A stretch of 22,609 nt of DNA from Modestobacter sp. (GTDB lineage: Bacteria > Actinomycetota > Actinomycetes > Mycobacteriales > Geodermatophilaceae). Below the pieces are notes generated by a model that worked only from the letters and a program-made list of their open reading frames with translations, was not told the origin of the DNA and did no database searches. Position numbers and translations under genes: made by a program. The stretch lies in the NCBI GenBank assembly GCA_025966175.1, contig JAOPVN010000361.1:1-22609 (forward strand), written 5' to 3'. This document shows, piece after piece, positions 1-8,340 of this stretch (position 1 is its first letter; the number at the start of each line of letters is the position of its first letter).

Positions 1-1
1 G

Positions 2-1285
2 GCACTGCTGGTGGTCACCGCCGCGCTCGCCCTCGGGCTCCCGCTCGCCACCCCCGCCGCAGCCTCGCCCACGGCCACGCAGGCGCCGCCGCTGGCCGCC
101 GGCACCCGGTTCACCACCCCGGTCCCCGATCCGGGGGCGGTCCAGCAGGCCATCGACCTGGCCCATGCCAACCGTTACGGCGACGCCGGGCTGGTCGCCC
201 GTGAGTCGATCACCCCACAGGCGATGTGGTTCACCGAGGGCACGCCGGCGGAGGTCCGCTCGGAGGTCCGCCGGGCCGCGGCGCTGGCCGCCGCCACCGG
301 GACCGTCCCGACCCTCGTCGTCTACAACGTGCCCGGTCGTGACTGCTCCCAGTACAGCTCGGGCGGCGCCGCCACCGACGCGGAGTACCAGGCCTGGATC
401 GACGGGTTCGCGTCCGGGCTGGTGCGGACCCAGCAGGTCGTCGTGGTCATCGAGCCCGACGGCCTGGCCAACCTGCCGAGTGACTGCGGCAGTGCCTACC
501 CCGGCCAGGACGTCGCCGCCCTCACCGCGGGACGCATCGCCGACATCCGGTACGCCGGGAAGGCCGTGGAGCGGGCGAACCCGAACGCGCTGGTCTACCT
601 GGACGCCGGGCACAGCGCCTGGCACTCGGTGGGCGACATGACCTCGCGGCTGGAGCAGGCCGGGGTGACGGAGTTCCAGGGCTTCTCCCTCAACGTCTCC
701 AACTACCAGTACACGCCGAACCTCGAGTACTACGGGACCTGGATCTCCGACTGCATCGCGTACACGACCGTGGTCGTCGTGGGCGACGTCGGCAGCTGCG
801 GCGACCAGTACTACAGCGGTGGCCCGGCCAACAACTGGGTCGGCCCGGCGCTGGACCCCAGCCGGCCGTGGAGCGACACCGCGGCGGAGCCGACGATCGA
901 CACCGCCGGCATCACCAGCCGCTACGCCCAGCAGTTGGGCGACGTTCCCCCGACGGCCCGCTTCGTGATCGACACCAGTCGCAACGGCCAGGGCCCGTGG
1001 GCGCCGGCGGCCGGGACCGGCTACCCGGACCCGCAGACCTGGTGCAACCCGCCCGGCCGGGGCCTGGGCGGCCGGCCGGTAGCCGTGCCCGACCCGGCGT
1101 TCCCGCTGGTCGACGCCTTCCTGTGGGTGAAGACGCCGGGCCAGTCCGACGGTCAGTGCAACCGCGGCGTCGCGGGCAGCACCACCGATCCGGAGTGGGG
1201 TGGCATCACCGACCCGGCCGCCGGTGCCTGGTTCCGGCAGCAGGCCCTCCAGCTGGCCCAGCTGGCGGCGCCGCCGCTGCGCTGA
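2..1285 (+). CDS. Secreted GH6 cellulase (endoglucanase or cellobiohydrolase), 5' end outside window
   Basis: Glycoside hydrolase family 6 enzyme, which cleaves beta-1,4-glucosidic bonds of cellulose with inversion, outside the cell. The reading frame is open from base 2, and the visible N-terminus is the hydrophobic core and Ala-rich end of a signal peptide (LALGLPLATPAAA), so the true start lies upstream. Counting from the GTG at 11, the catalytic core shows YNVPGRDCSQYSSGG (about 105-119), VVIEPDGLANL (about 145-154, with the family's acid Asp in EPD), YLDAGHSAW (about 197-204), FVIDTSRNGQGPW and a C-terminal WVKTPGQSDGQC segment. These are the usual GH6 landmarks in order. The protein ends right after the catalytic fold, so there is no C-terminal carbohydrate-binding module; one upstream is unlikely given the short lead. 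It converges on the beta-glucoside operon. Endo versus exo action cannot be decided from sequence alone. Confidence 0.93.
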   Translation, partial: ALLVVTAALALGLPLATPAAASPTATQAPPLAAGTRFTTPVPDPGAVQQAIDLAHANRYGDAGLVARESITPQAMWFTEGTPAEVRSEVRRAAALAAATGTVPTLVVYNVPGRDCSQYSSGGAATDAEYQAWIDGFASGLVRTQQVVVVIEPDGLANLPSDCGSAYPGQDVAALTAGRIADIRYAGKAVERANPNALVYLDAGHSAWHSVGDMTSRLEQAGVTEFQGFSLNVSNYQYTPNLEYYGTWISDCIAYTTVVVVGDVGSCGDQYYSGGPANNWVGPALDPSRPWSDTAAEPTIDTAGITSRYAQQLGDVPPTARFVIDTSRNGQGPWAPAAGTGYPDPQTWCNPPGRGLGGRPVAVPDPAFPLVDAFLWVKTPGQSDGQCNRGVAGSTTDPEWGGITDPAAGAWFRQQALQLAQLAAPPLR

Positions 1286-1286
1286 C

Positions 1287-1300
1287 GTCGGCTTCCCGAC
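1287..1300. terminator. Short hairpin between convergent GH6 and GH88-like genes
   Basis: GTCGG-cttc-CCGAC, a 5-bp stem with a 4-nt loop, fills half of the 27-bp gap between the two convergent stop codons. It could act as a weak bidirectional terminator. There is no T-tract and the stem is short, so this is tentative. Confidence 0.3.
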
Positions 1301-1312
1301 CGGGGCGCCGTG

Positions 1313-2281
1313 TCAGGACGACGCGGCCCCCCGGCGCAGTTCCGCCCGCCGCCGGTGCGCGGAGTCGGCGAGCAGCAGGAACGCCTGGGCCTCGGGGGAG
1401 TGGCCCGGCCGGTCGAAGTGCGGGGCCGCGCAGGCCCCCGAGACCCGGCCCAGCGTGTCGAGCCGGGCGACGGCGGAGCCCAGCAGGTCCTCGCCGACGG
1501 CCCCGTAGCCCGGGGGGAGCCAGCCCTGCTCGGCGCCCAGCAACGCGGCGTAGCCGAGCATCGAGGCGACGTTGGTGTCGGTGGACCCGGCAGGTTCGTC
1601 GAGCACGTTCCCGAACAACCCGTCGGGACGGCGCAACGGCAGGCAGGCGTCGAGCAACCGGCGGACCTCCCCGGCAGCGGCCACCCCCGCCTCCCCGGGC
1701 AGCCACCGGACCGCCCGGGCCACCCCGACCGCCACCCAGCCGTTGCCGGTGCCCCAGGCGCGCGGGTCGACCGGTCCGCCGGCGTCCTCGTCCCACCGGG
1801 CCGACCACAGCCCGGTCCGCGGGTCCCGCAGCCGGGCGCGGTGCCCGTGCAGCTGGGCGAGCGCGGCCCCCGGCTCGCCGATGGCGGCCAGGTACGGCAC
1901 GACCATGGCGACGGTGTCGGCCCAGACCTGGCGGCTGCCGAGCAGGTGGAACAGCGTGCCGTCGCCGGCCCGCGGCGCGGCGTCGGTGATCCAGACCCGT
2001 TGCCGGGCGCCCGCGGCGGCGAGGACCGGGTCGCCGCTGCGATGGGCGACCAGGTCCACGAACTCGCCGACCGCCGCGCTGTTGACCGCGCACGCCGGGT
2101 CGAGCTCGGCGAGCCGGCCGTCGGGCAGCTGACGGGCGACGGCGTCGTCCACCAGCGCCCGGAGCAGGAGGTCGGCGCCGGCGTCCTCGAGCACGGCGGC
2201 CGTGAGCCCCTGGTCCCAGGAGTGCCGCTGACCCACCAGCAGCGCGGTCAGCACCTGCCGGCGGACGTCGTCGTCGAGCAC
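1313..2281 (-). CDS. GH88/GH105-like glycoside hydrolase (unsaturated uronyl hydrolase fold)
   Basis: 322-aa cytoplasmic protein (no signal peptide) resembling the YteR/YesR/RhiN group. Those enzymes remove unsaturated uronic acids from oligosaccharides released by polysaccharide lyases. Seen in the sequence: VWADTVAMVVPYLA (about 119-131, matching the family W-x-D-T-x-x-M segment with its conserved Asp, here D122), WGTGNGWVAVGVARAV (176-191, the family WG-x-GNGW motif) and TDTNVASMLGYAALLG near the C-terminus, where the family has an alpha-helical barrel strand. The GTG start is supported by GAGGGAG four bases upstream, lying in the 20-bp gap after the GH1 stop, so it is the last gene of the transporter operon. 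GH88/105 enzymes usually go with pectin or glycosaminoglycan loci, so the substrate here is uncertain. It may act on another oligosaccharide or have a degenerate site. Confidence 0.75.
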   Translation of the reverse strand: MLDDDVRRQVLTALLVGQRHSWDQGLTAAVLEDAGADLLLRALVDDAVARQLPDGRLAELDPACAVNSAAVGEFVDLVAHRSGDPVLAAAGARQRVWITDAAPRAGDGTLFHLLGSRQVWADTVAMVVPYLAAIGEPGAALAQLHGHRARLRDPRTGLWSARWDEDAGGPVDPRAWGTGNGWVAVGVARAVRWLPGEAGVAAAGEVRRLLDACLPLRRPDGLFGNVLDEPAGSTDTNVASMLGYAALLGAEQGWLPPGYGAVGEDLLGSAVARLDTLGRVSGACAAPHFDRPGHSPEAQAFLLLADSAHRRRAELRRGAASS

Positions 2282-2301
2282 CGGGCTCCCTCAGCGAGCG
2301 C

Positions 2302-3699
2302 TCACGAGCCGTCCCGGTGCCGGCGGAGCACCTCGGCGTAGACGCGGGCGCTGTCCTTCGGCGTCCGCACCTGGGTCTCGTAGTCCACGTGCACCAGGCC
2401 GAAGCGCTGCTCGTACCCGCGGGCCCACTCGAAGTTGTCCAGCAGCGACCAGGCGAAGTACCCCTGGACGTCGGCGCCGGCGTCGATCGCGTCGGTCACC
2501 GCCGCCAGGTGCCGGACCAGGTAGTCGACCCGCTCGGGGTCGTGCACCTGCCCGTCGGCGGAGACCTCGTCCGGCCAGGCGGAACCGTTCTCGGTGACGA
2601 CCAGCGGCAGGCCGGGGGCCAGCTGCCTCAGTCGGAGCAGCAGCTCGGTGAAGCCCTCGGGGTGCACGCCCCAGCCCATCGTCGTCGTCGGGCCCTCGGG
2701 GTCCAGGTCCTGCACCAGCTCGGCGCCGATGAACGCGCTGGCCTTCCCGGTCGGCTCGGTCCCGGCCCGCACCGTGGAGCGGAAGTAGTAGTTGACGCCC
2801 AGCCAGTCGATCGGCGTGGAGATGACCTCCAGGTCGCCGTCCTCCACCGGCAGCGGCGCGCCGGCGGCGGCCAGGTCCTCGGCGACGTCGACCGGGTAGC
2901 CGCCGGTGACGATCGGCACCAGGAACATCCGGTTCTGCTGGCCGTCGAGCCGGCGTGCGGCATCGACGTCGGCGGGGGAGTCGGTGGCCGGCGAGATCGG
3001 CGTGAAGTTCAGCGTGATGCCGAGGTGGTCCGCGCCCCGGTCGCGCAGCAGCTGCGTGCCGAGCCCGTGCCCGAGCAGCAGGTGGTGCGCCGCCCGGGAC
3101 GCCTCGGCCGCGTTCCGGTGGCCGGGGGCGTGCTGGCCGGCCAGGTGCCCCAGCAGTGCGCTGCACATCGGCTCGTTGAGCGTCGACCAGTGCGGCACCC
3201 GGTCGCCCAGCGCGTCGTACACGATGCCGGCGTAGTCGGCGAAGCGCAGCGCGGTGTCCCGGTCGACCCAGCCACCGCGGTCCTGCAACGCCTGCGGCAG
3301 GTCCCAGTGGTAGAGCGTCAGCCAGGGGGCGATGCCGGCCTCGAGCAGCTCGTCGACGAGCCGGCGGTAGAAGTCCAGCCCGCGCTGCTCGACGGCCCCG
3401 GTGCCGTGCGGGAGCACCCGGGGCCAGGAGACGGAGAACCGGTAGGCGTCCAGCCCCAGGTCCTTCATCAACGCGACGTCGGCGCGGTAGCGGGTGTAGT
3501 GCTCGACGGCGACGTCCCCGGTGTGGCCCTGGAAGGTCGCCCCCGGGGTGTGGCTGAAGGTGTCCCAGATCGACGGGCCGCGGCCGTCGACGTCCACCGC
3601 TCCCTCGATCTGGTAGGCGGCGGTCGCGGCGCCGAAGGTGAAACCGGGCGGGAAGCTCAGGCCCGCGGCGGTGTCCGGGCGCACGTCGGTGGAGGTCAT
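2302..3699 (-). CDS. GH1 beta-glucosidase
   Basis: 465-aa family 1 retaining beta-glucosidase, a typical length, without signal peptide, so it acts on imported cellobiose or other beta-glucosides in the cytoplasm. Motifs seen: N-terminal FPPGFTFGAATAAYQIEGA (17-34), YRFSVSWPRVLP (86-97), LTLYHWDLPQ (127-136), WSTLNEP (171-177, acid/base E176), GVNYYFRS (301-308), LVVTENGSAW (366-375, nucleophile E370) and the C-terminal YFAWSLLDNFEWARGY aglycone/glucose-binding segment. The ATG has AAGGAG about 12 bases upstream. It lies downstream of the transporter ATPase gene, separated by 103 bp that contain a strong post-stop hairpin, so its transcription may be partly uncoupled. Role in cellobiose catabolism is inferred from the neighbouring CUT1 transporter, GH6 cellulase and LacI regulator. 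Confidence 0.96.
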   Translation of the reverse strand: MTSTDVRPDTAAGLSFPPGFTFGAATAAYQIEGAVDVDGRGPSIWDTFSHTPGATFQGHTGDVAVEHYTRYRADVALMKDLGLDAYRFSVSWPRVLPHGTGAVEQRGLDFYRRLVDELLEAGIAPWLTLYHWDLPQALQDRGGWVDRDTALRFADYAGIVYDALGDRVPHWSTLNEPMCSALLGHLAGQHAPGHRNAAEASRAAHHLLLGHGLGTQLLRDRGADHLGITLNFTPISPATDSPADVDAARRLDGQQNRMFLVPIVTGGYPVDVAEDLAAAGAPLPVEDGDLEVISTPIDWLGVNYYFRSTVRAGTEPTGKASAFIGAELVQDLDPEGPTTTMGWGVHPEGFTELLLRLRQLAPGLPLVVTENGSAWPDEVSADGQVHDPERVDYLVRHLAAVTDAIDAGADVQGYFAWSLLDNFEWARGYEQRFGLVHVDYETQVRTPKDSARVYAEVLRRHRDGS

Positions 3700-3734
3700 G
3701 AGAGTGGTGCTCCTTGAACTTGGTGGCAGGTGGC

Positions 3735-3791
3735 GGCGCCCCCTGCAGGGGCCCGCCGCGAGCTCGCGAGTGGTGGGGGGCAGGAGGGTCC
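3735..3791 (-). terminator. Post-stop structured hairpin element, copy A (inside the sugar operon)
   Basis: Read on the minus strand, the element starts 11 bases after the ATPase-gene stop. The outer stem is GGACCCTCCTGC (3780-3791) with GCAGGGGGCGCC (3735-3746), with one U-G wobble in RNA. The inner stem is CCAC/GCGG (3770-3773, 3756-3759) with one mismatch, around the loop TCGCGAGCTC (3760-3769). It shares architecture and loop with copies at 9519-9574, 13171-13223 and 15128-15182. There is no U-tract. It looks like a GC-rich terminator or an mRNA-stabilising hairpin; here it would lie between co-directional genes. Confidence 0.7.
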
Positions 3792-3802
3792 TTCGACCTT
3801 CT

Positions 3803-4903
3803 TCAGTCGACGCGCTGAGAGGTCGAGGCGTCGAACACGTGCAGGGCGCCCTCGCGCACGCCCAGCCAGAGCTGCTGCCCGGCCGTGGCCGCGGTGCGGG
3901 GATCGGTGCGGACGACGACGTCGGAGGGGTGCAGCACGTCGTCGGCGCCCTCGCCGGCGAGCTTCGTGTACAGGTAGGCGTCCGAGCCCAGCTGCTCCAC
4001 GACGGTGACCAGGACCGGGATGCCCTCGCCGGGCCCCACCTGGTGCATCGACTCCGGGCGGAAGCCCACGGTGACCCGGCCGTTCCCGGCCGCTGCCCGG
4101 TCCAGCTGGTCGCGGGGCACCGGCAGCACCGCGCTGCCGACCCGGACGCCGCCGTCCACGGCGTCGCCGGTGACCAGGTTCATCGCCGGTGAGCCGATGA
4201 AGCCGGCGACGAACACGTTGGCCGGCCGGTCGTACAGGGCGCCGGGGGTGTCGCACTGCTGCAGGACGCCGTCCTTGAGCACCGCGACCCGGTCGCCCAT
4301 GGTCATCGCCTCGACCTGGTCGTGGGTGACGTACACGGTGGTGGTGCCCAGTCGCTGGACCAGCGCCGCGATCTGGGTGCGGGTCTGCACGCGGAGCTTG
4401 GCGTCGAGGTTGGACAGCGGCTCGTCCATGAGGAACACCTGCGGGGAGCGGACGATCGCCCGGCCCATCGCCACCCGCTGCCGCTGACCCCCCGACAGCG
4501 CCTTGGGCCGGCGCTCCAGGTAGTCCGACAGGTCCAGGATCTTGGCGGCCTCGGTGACCCGGGTGGCGATCTCGGACTTCCGCACCCCGGCCAGCTTGAG
4601 CGCGAAGCCCATGTTCTCCCCGACGGTCATGTGCGGGTAGAGGGCGTAGTTCTGGAACACCATCGCGATGTCCCGGTCCTTGGGTGGGGCATCGGTCACG
4701 TCGCGTTCGCCGATGCGCACCGCGCCGGCGTCGACCTCCTCCAGCCCGGCCAGCATCCGCAGCGAGGTGGACTTGCCGCACCCGGACGGGCCGACCAGGA
4801 CCAGGAACTCGCCGTCGGCGATCGCCAGGTCCAGGGCGTCGACCGCCGGCCGCTCGGCCCTGGGGTAGATGCGGGTGGCCTGGTCGAAGGTCACGGTCGC
4901 CAT
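3803..4903 (-). CDS. Sugar ABC transporter ATP-binding protein, MsmX/UgpC/MalK family
   Basis: 366-aa ATPase that powers CUT1 sugar importers. The N-terminal nucleotide-binding domain has Walker A GPSGCGKST (38-46), Q-loop MVFQNYALYPHMTV (81-94), signature LSGGQRQRVAMGRA (136-149), Walker B VFLMDEPLSNLDAKLR (156-171) and the H-loop in VTHDQVEAMTMGDR. About 130 residues follow with the OB-fold (TOBE) regulatory domain typical of this subfamily, including VGFRPESMH. The ATG is preceded by GAGAGGTG. It follows the inner permease gene by 62 bp and is probably the dedicated energy subunit for the adjacent permeases, unlike Streptomyces, where one MsiK serves several transporters. Cytoplasmic, membrane-associated. 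Confidence 0.95.
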   Translation of the reverse strand: MATVTFDQATRIYPRAERPAVDALDLAIADGEFLVLVGPSGCGKSTSLRMLAGLEEVDAGAVRIGERDVTDAPPKDRDIAMVFQNYALYPHMTVGENMGFALKLAGVRKSEIATRVTEAAKILDLSDYLERRPKALSGGQRQRVAMGRAIVRSPQVFLMDEPLSNLDAKLRVQTRTQIAALVQRLGTTTVYVTHDQVEAMTMGDRVAVLKDGVLQQCDTPGALYDRPANVFVAGFIGSPAMNLVTGDAVDGGVRVGSAVLPVPRDQLDRAAAGNGRVTVGFRPESMHQVGPGEGIPVLVTVVEQLGSDAYLYTKLAGEGADDVLHPSDVVVRTDPRTAATAGQQLWLGVREGALHVFDASTSQRVD

Positions 4904-4965
4904 GGGTCAGGCACCTCTCGGAGAAGGGTGGGTGGTGGGGCGGGCCGGACGGCAGGCGCAGCGGG

Positions 4966-5871
4966 TCATCCCTTCACCGCGCCCTGCATGATGCCGCCGA
5001 CGATCTGCTTGCCGAGGAAGGCGAAGACGATCAGGACGGGGAGGGTGCCCAGCAGGGTGCCGGCCATGATGATCGCCCGCTGGGGGACGTAGCCGGAGCC
5101 GAGTCCGGCCAGGGCCACCTGCACGGTGGGGTTGCTCTCGGTCAGCGCGATGATCGGCCAGAAGAACTCGTTCCAGGCGGTGAGGAACGTGAGCATGGCG
5201 AGCACCGCCATCGCCGGCCGGGCGACCGGGACGACGATCGACCAGAAGATCCGGATCGTCGAGGCGCCGTCGACCCGCCCGGCCTCCAGCAGCTCGTTGG
5301 GCAGCGCCGAGACCAGGTACTGGCGCATGAAGAAGACGCCGAACGCACTGACCCGCGTGGGCAGGATGACCGCCTGCAGCTGGTTCACCCACTCCAGCTG
5401 GGCGATCAGCATGAACAGCGGGATCACGCCGAGCTGGACCGGCACCATCATCGTGCCGACGACGAGGCTCAGCAGCAGCCCGCGACCGCGGAACTGCAGC
5501 TTGGCGAAGGCGAAACCGGCCAGCGTGCAGCACAGCACGGTGCCGACGGTGATGCTGCCGGCGACGATGATCGAGTTGAGGATCGCCTTGCCGATCGGGG
5601 CCTGCTCCAGCGCCAGCTTGATGTTCTCGACGATCGTGGCGTTGGGCAGGAACGGCGGGGGCGACCCGGCGATCTCGGCGTTGGTGTGCGAGCCCGCGAC
5701 GATCGTCCAGTACAGCGGGAAGATCGACAGGATCGCGGAGACGACCAGCAGCACGTAGGTCACCGGTCCGGCCTTGCCGGACGTGCCGCCCCTGCCGCCG
5801 CGGCGGTGCCGGGCCGCGACGTCCACCGGCTGGACGGCGGTCTCGGTGCCCGGGAGTGCGATGGTCGCCAT
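4966..5871 (-). CDS. CUT1 sugar ABC transporter permease, MalG/CebG type
   Basis: 301-aa inner-membrane permease. Six hydrophobic segments can be picked out, the first at about 38-57 and the last at about 273-292. The cytoplasmic EAA loop ELLEAGRVDGAS (about 193-204), followed by ...IVVPVARPAM, is the contact site for the ATPase. The N-terminus is a long Arg/Gly-rich cytoplasmic stretch. A Shine-Dalgarno GGAG overlaps the stop codon of the upstream permease gene (TAGGAG, nine-base gap), so translation of the two permeases is probably coupled. It forms a heterodimer with the product at 5881-6861. Substrate is inferred as cello-oligosaccharide or beta-glucoside from the GH1 and GH6 neighbours, not from the permease itself. 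Confidence 0.94.
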   Translation of the reverse strand: MATIALPGTETAVQPVDVAARHRRGGRGGTSGKAGPVTYVLLVVSAILSIFPLYWTIVAGSHTNAEIAGSPPPFLPNATIVENIKLALEQAPIGKAILNSIIVAGSITVGTVLCCTLAGFAFAKLQFRGRGLLLSLVVGTMMVPVQLGVIPLFMLIAQLEWVNQLQAVILPTRVSAFGVFFMRQYLVSALPNELLEAGRVDGASTIRIFWSIVVPVARPAMAVLAMLTFLTAWNEFFWPIIALTESNPTVQVALAGLGSGYVPQRAIIMAGTLLGTLPVLIVFAFLGKQIVGGIMQGAVKG

Positions 5872-5880
5872 GTCGGTCTC

Positions 5881-6861
5881 CTACCGGTCGTTCCGGGAGC
5901 GGAGCCGGCCGACGAGGGCGTTGATCCCGACGATCAGCACGATGATCAGGAACATGGCCCACGCGGTCGCCGCGGCCTGGCCGATGTGGAAGTTGCTCCA
6001 GCCCTGCTGGTACATCAGCAGGCCGAGGGTCTGGTACTGGCCCGAGGTGCCACCGGTGGTGGTGCCCCGGCCGCCGAACAGCAGCGGCTCACCGAACAGC
6101 TGCACCGCACCGATCGTGGAGACGACCACCGTGAACAGGATCGTCGGGCGCAGCGACGGGATGGTCACGTGCAGGAACTGCTTCCACCGGCTGGCCCCGT
6201 CGATCTCCGCGGCCTCGTACAGCTCACCGGGGATCGACTGCATCGCGGCCAGGTAGATCAGCGCGTTGTACCCGGTCCAGCGCCAGGTGACGATCGCCGA
6301 GATCGCGAGCTGGCTGGTCCAGGTGCCGCCCTCCCAGTCGATCCGGGGCAGTCCGACGACCTCGAGCAGGGAGTTGATCAGGCCGTAGTCGCGGCCGAAG
6401 AGCTGGGCGAAGACCAGGGTCGCGGCGGCGATGCTGGTCGCGTACGGCATCAGCATGACGACCCGCAAGAAGGTCCGCCCGCGCAGCTCGTAGTTGAGCA
6501 GGTGCGCCAGCCCCAGGGCCATGCACAGCTGCGGGACCGTCGAGAGGATGCCGATGGTCAGGGTGTTGCGGGCGGCGTTCCAGAAGAACTGGCTGTGCAG
6601 CAGCTTGGTGTAGTTGTCGAGGCCGACCCAGGTGCCGCCGTCGAGGTTGGACAGGTTGACCTGGTGCAGCGAGACCCAGGCCGTGTAGAGGAACGGGTAG
6701 AGGCTGAACGCGGCGAAGACGAGGAAGAACGGGGCCACGTAGGCGTAGCCCCAGCGGTTGCGGGTCAGCCGGGTCCGGCGCCGGGGTGCCGCCGGACCGT
6801 TCCGGGGAGCCGGGGTCTCGACGATCAGCGCCGGGCGGCGACTGTCGCTGGCAAGGGTCAT
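5881..6861 (-). CDS. CUT1 sugar ABC transporter permease, MalF/CebF type
   Basis: 326-aa inner-membrane permease with about six transmembrane segments, starting with WGYAYVAPFFLVFAAFSLYP (37-56) and ending near 304-320. The EAA loop is ELYEAAEIDGAS (about 213-224) followed by VTIPSLRP, as in MalF-type subunits. The first 35 residues are Arg/Pro-rich and cytoplasmic. The ATG has GAGG eight bases upstream. It follows the binding-protein gene by 107 bp containing a 13-bp hairpin, and its stop is nine bases before the second permease start. Partner of the MalG-type permease. Confidence 0.94.
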   Translation of the reverse strand: MTLASDSRRPALIVETPAPRNGPAAPRRRTRLTRNRWGYAYVAPFFLVFAAFSLYPFLYTAWVSLHQVNLSNLDGGTWVGLDNYTKLLHSQFFWNAARNTLTIGILSTVPQLCMALGLAHLLNYELRGRTFLRVVMLMPYATSIAAATLVFAQLFGRDYGLINSLLEVVGLPRIDWEGGTWTSQLAISAIVTWRWTGYNALIYLAAMQSIPGELYEAAEIDGASRWKQFLHVTIPSLRPTILFTVVVSTIGAVQLFGEPLLFGGRGTTTGGTSGQYQTLGLLMYQQGWSNFHIGQAAATAWAMFLIIVLIVGINALVGRLRSRNDR

Positions 6862-6912
6862 GCAGCGTCCTCGACGGTCTCAGGGAGCAGGGACGGGCGT
6901 GCGGAGCGGGAA

Positions 6913-6946
6913 CGGTGCCCGGGAGGAGGGTCGCTCCCGGGCACCG
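6913..6946 (-). promoter_or_regulatory. 13-bp stem hairpin between binding-protein gene and permease genes
   Basis: Perfect inverted repeat CGGTGCCCGGGAG (6913-6925) / CTCCCGGGCACCG (6934-6946) with an 8-nt loop, about 22 bases after the stop of the solute-binding protein gene. In the mRNA it would form a very stable hairpin with no following U-run. Hairpins at this position in other sugar ABC operons (malE-malF is the classic case) protect the upstream transcript and reduce read-through, giving excess binding protein over permease. That role is inferred here. Confidence 0.75.
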
Positions 6947-6968
6947 AACCCGACCGGTGGTCAGCGGC

Positions 6969-8285
6969 TCAGCCGCCGGTGACCTGCTCCACGTTGGCGA
7001 GCGCGTCGTCCCACGCGGCGTCGGGGCTCTGGCCCTTGGTCGCCACGTTGGTCAGTGCCGTGGTGAAGGCCTGCGTCATCTGCGTGTCGTACGGACCGAT
7101 CGGGGTCCGCTTGATCTTCGCCGCGGAGTCACCGAACAGCTGCCCGATGGGGGCGCCGCTGAAGTACTCACTGGTGGCACCGGCCACCGCGGGGTCCTCG
7201 GCGGCGACCGAGCTGGACGGGAAGTGCTGCTCCTCGGTGAACATCTTCACCTGCTGCTCCGGAGCGGTGAGCCACTCGACGAGGGCCATGGCCGCCTGCT
7301 TGTCCTCGGCAGCGGTCGGCACTCCCAGCCACGAGCCGCCCCAGTTGCTGGCCCCGCCGGGCAGCGGCGCGACGTCCCAGGTGCCGGCGTTCTCCGGACC
7401 GGCCTGGGAGTCGATGTAGCCCAGCATCCAGGCCGGGCAGGAGATGGTGGCGAACCCGCCGTTGGCGAAGGCCGAGTTCCACTCGTCACCGAACTGCGAC
7501 AGCCCGGCGGTCAGGCCCTCGGCGGCCGCCTTGCTGGCGTAGCCCCAGGCCGACCTGACGCCGTCGCTGGTGTCGGGGGCCGGGTTGCCGTCCTTGTCGT
7601 CGAAGGCGAGGTCGCCCTGGTAGACCGCCGAGGAGAAGATGCTGCCGGGGCTGTCGAGGAAGGCGCTGTCGGCCTGCTTGGTGGGCGAGGCCTCGTACTG
7701 CCGCGCCACGTCGAGGTAGCCGTCCCAGGTCGACCACAGCTGGCCCAGCTGTGCCCGGTCGGTCGGCAGCCCGGCCTGCTGGAAGAGGTCCTTGCGGAAG
7801 CACATGGCCTGCGGGCCGGCGTCGGTGCCCAGGCCCAGCACCGTGCCGTCCGCGGTGGTGGCCTCCTGGTACTTCCAGTCGTAGAAGGTGTCCTTGACCG
7901 CAGCGGCGTTCTCGGTCTTGCTGAAGTCCTCGAACTGGTCGGCGTGGTTCTGCACGATGTCGGCGACGAAGCCGATCTCGATGCCCTGGACGTCGGCGAG
8001 GCCCGAGCCCGCGGCCAGCCGCGTCTGCAGCGCCTTGTAGTAGTCCGCCGACTGCTCGACCGAGGTCTCCTTGATGGTGACGTTCGGGTGCAGCGACATG
8101 TACTCGTCGTAGAGCCCGGCCTCCTTGTAGCCGAACGTGCCGAAGAGCCCGACGTCGATGGTGACCGGGGCGTTCGGGTCGTACGCGGTCTCGCTGCTCG
8201 CGTCGGACCCACCACAGCCGGCGGTCAGCAGGACCGCGGCCAGGGCCGATCCCACCGCCGCCCTGCCCTTCGTGGAATGGAACAT
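6969..8285 (-). CDS. Extracellular sugar-binding lipoprotein of CUT1 ABC transporter
   Basis: 438-aa family 1 solute-binding protein, the substrate receptor for the adjacent permeases. The reading frame stays open upstream to 8516, but the start at 8285 is chosen for two reasons. AGGAGGT lies just upstream of this ATG, and the N-terminus from here is a lipoprotein signal: positively charged start, hydrophobic stretch, then lipobox LLTAGC with acylated Cys24. The mature protein begins with a Gly/Ser/Asp linker and would be anchored on the outer face of the membrane. It has the family's two-lobe pattern (YDPNAPVTIDVGLFGTFGYKE near the start; EWLTAPEQQVKMF late). First gene of the operon, divergent from the LacI-family gene. 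Cello-oligosaccharide specificity is inferred from context. Confidence 0.93.
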   Translation of the reverse strand: MFHSTKGRAAVGSALAAVLLTAGCGGSDASSETAYDPNAPVTIDVGLFGTFGYKEAGLYDEYMSLHPNVTIKETSVEQSADYYKALQTRLAAGSGLADVQGIEIGFVADIVQNHADQFEDFSKTENAAAVKDTFYDWKYQEATTADGTVLGLGTDAGPQAMCFRKDLFQQAGLPTDRAQLGQLWSTWDGYLDVARQYEASPTKQADSAFLDSPGSIFSSAVYQGDLAFDDKDGNPAPDTSDGVRSAWGYASKAAAEGLTAGLSQFGDEWNSAFANGGFATISCPAWMLGYIDSQAGPENAGTWDVAPLPGGASNWGGSWLGVPTAAEDKQAAMALVEWLTAPEQQVKMFTEEQHFPSSSVAAEDPAVAGATSEYFSGAPIGQLFGDSAAKIKRTPIGPYDTQMTQAFTTALTNVATKGQSPDAAWDDALANVEQVTGG

Positions 8286-8340
8286 CTGACCTCCTGGGTG
8301 GACCCCGGGACGCGTGCTCCGCTGCATCGTCCGCCGGGGC

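Noticed and set aside
4684..7419. 911-codon plus-strand open frame opposite the ABC transporter genes
   Set aside because: It is antisense to well-supported ATPase, permease and binding-protein genes, is rich in Arg/Asp/Gly/Gln, and has no recognisable domain. Long antisense frames are expected in very GC-rich DNA.
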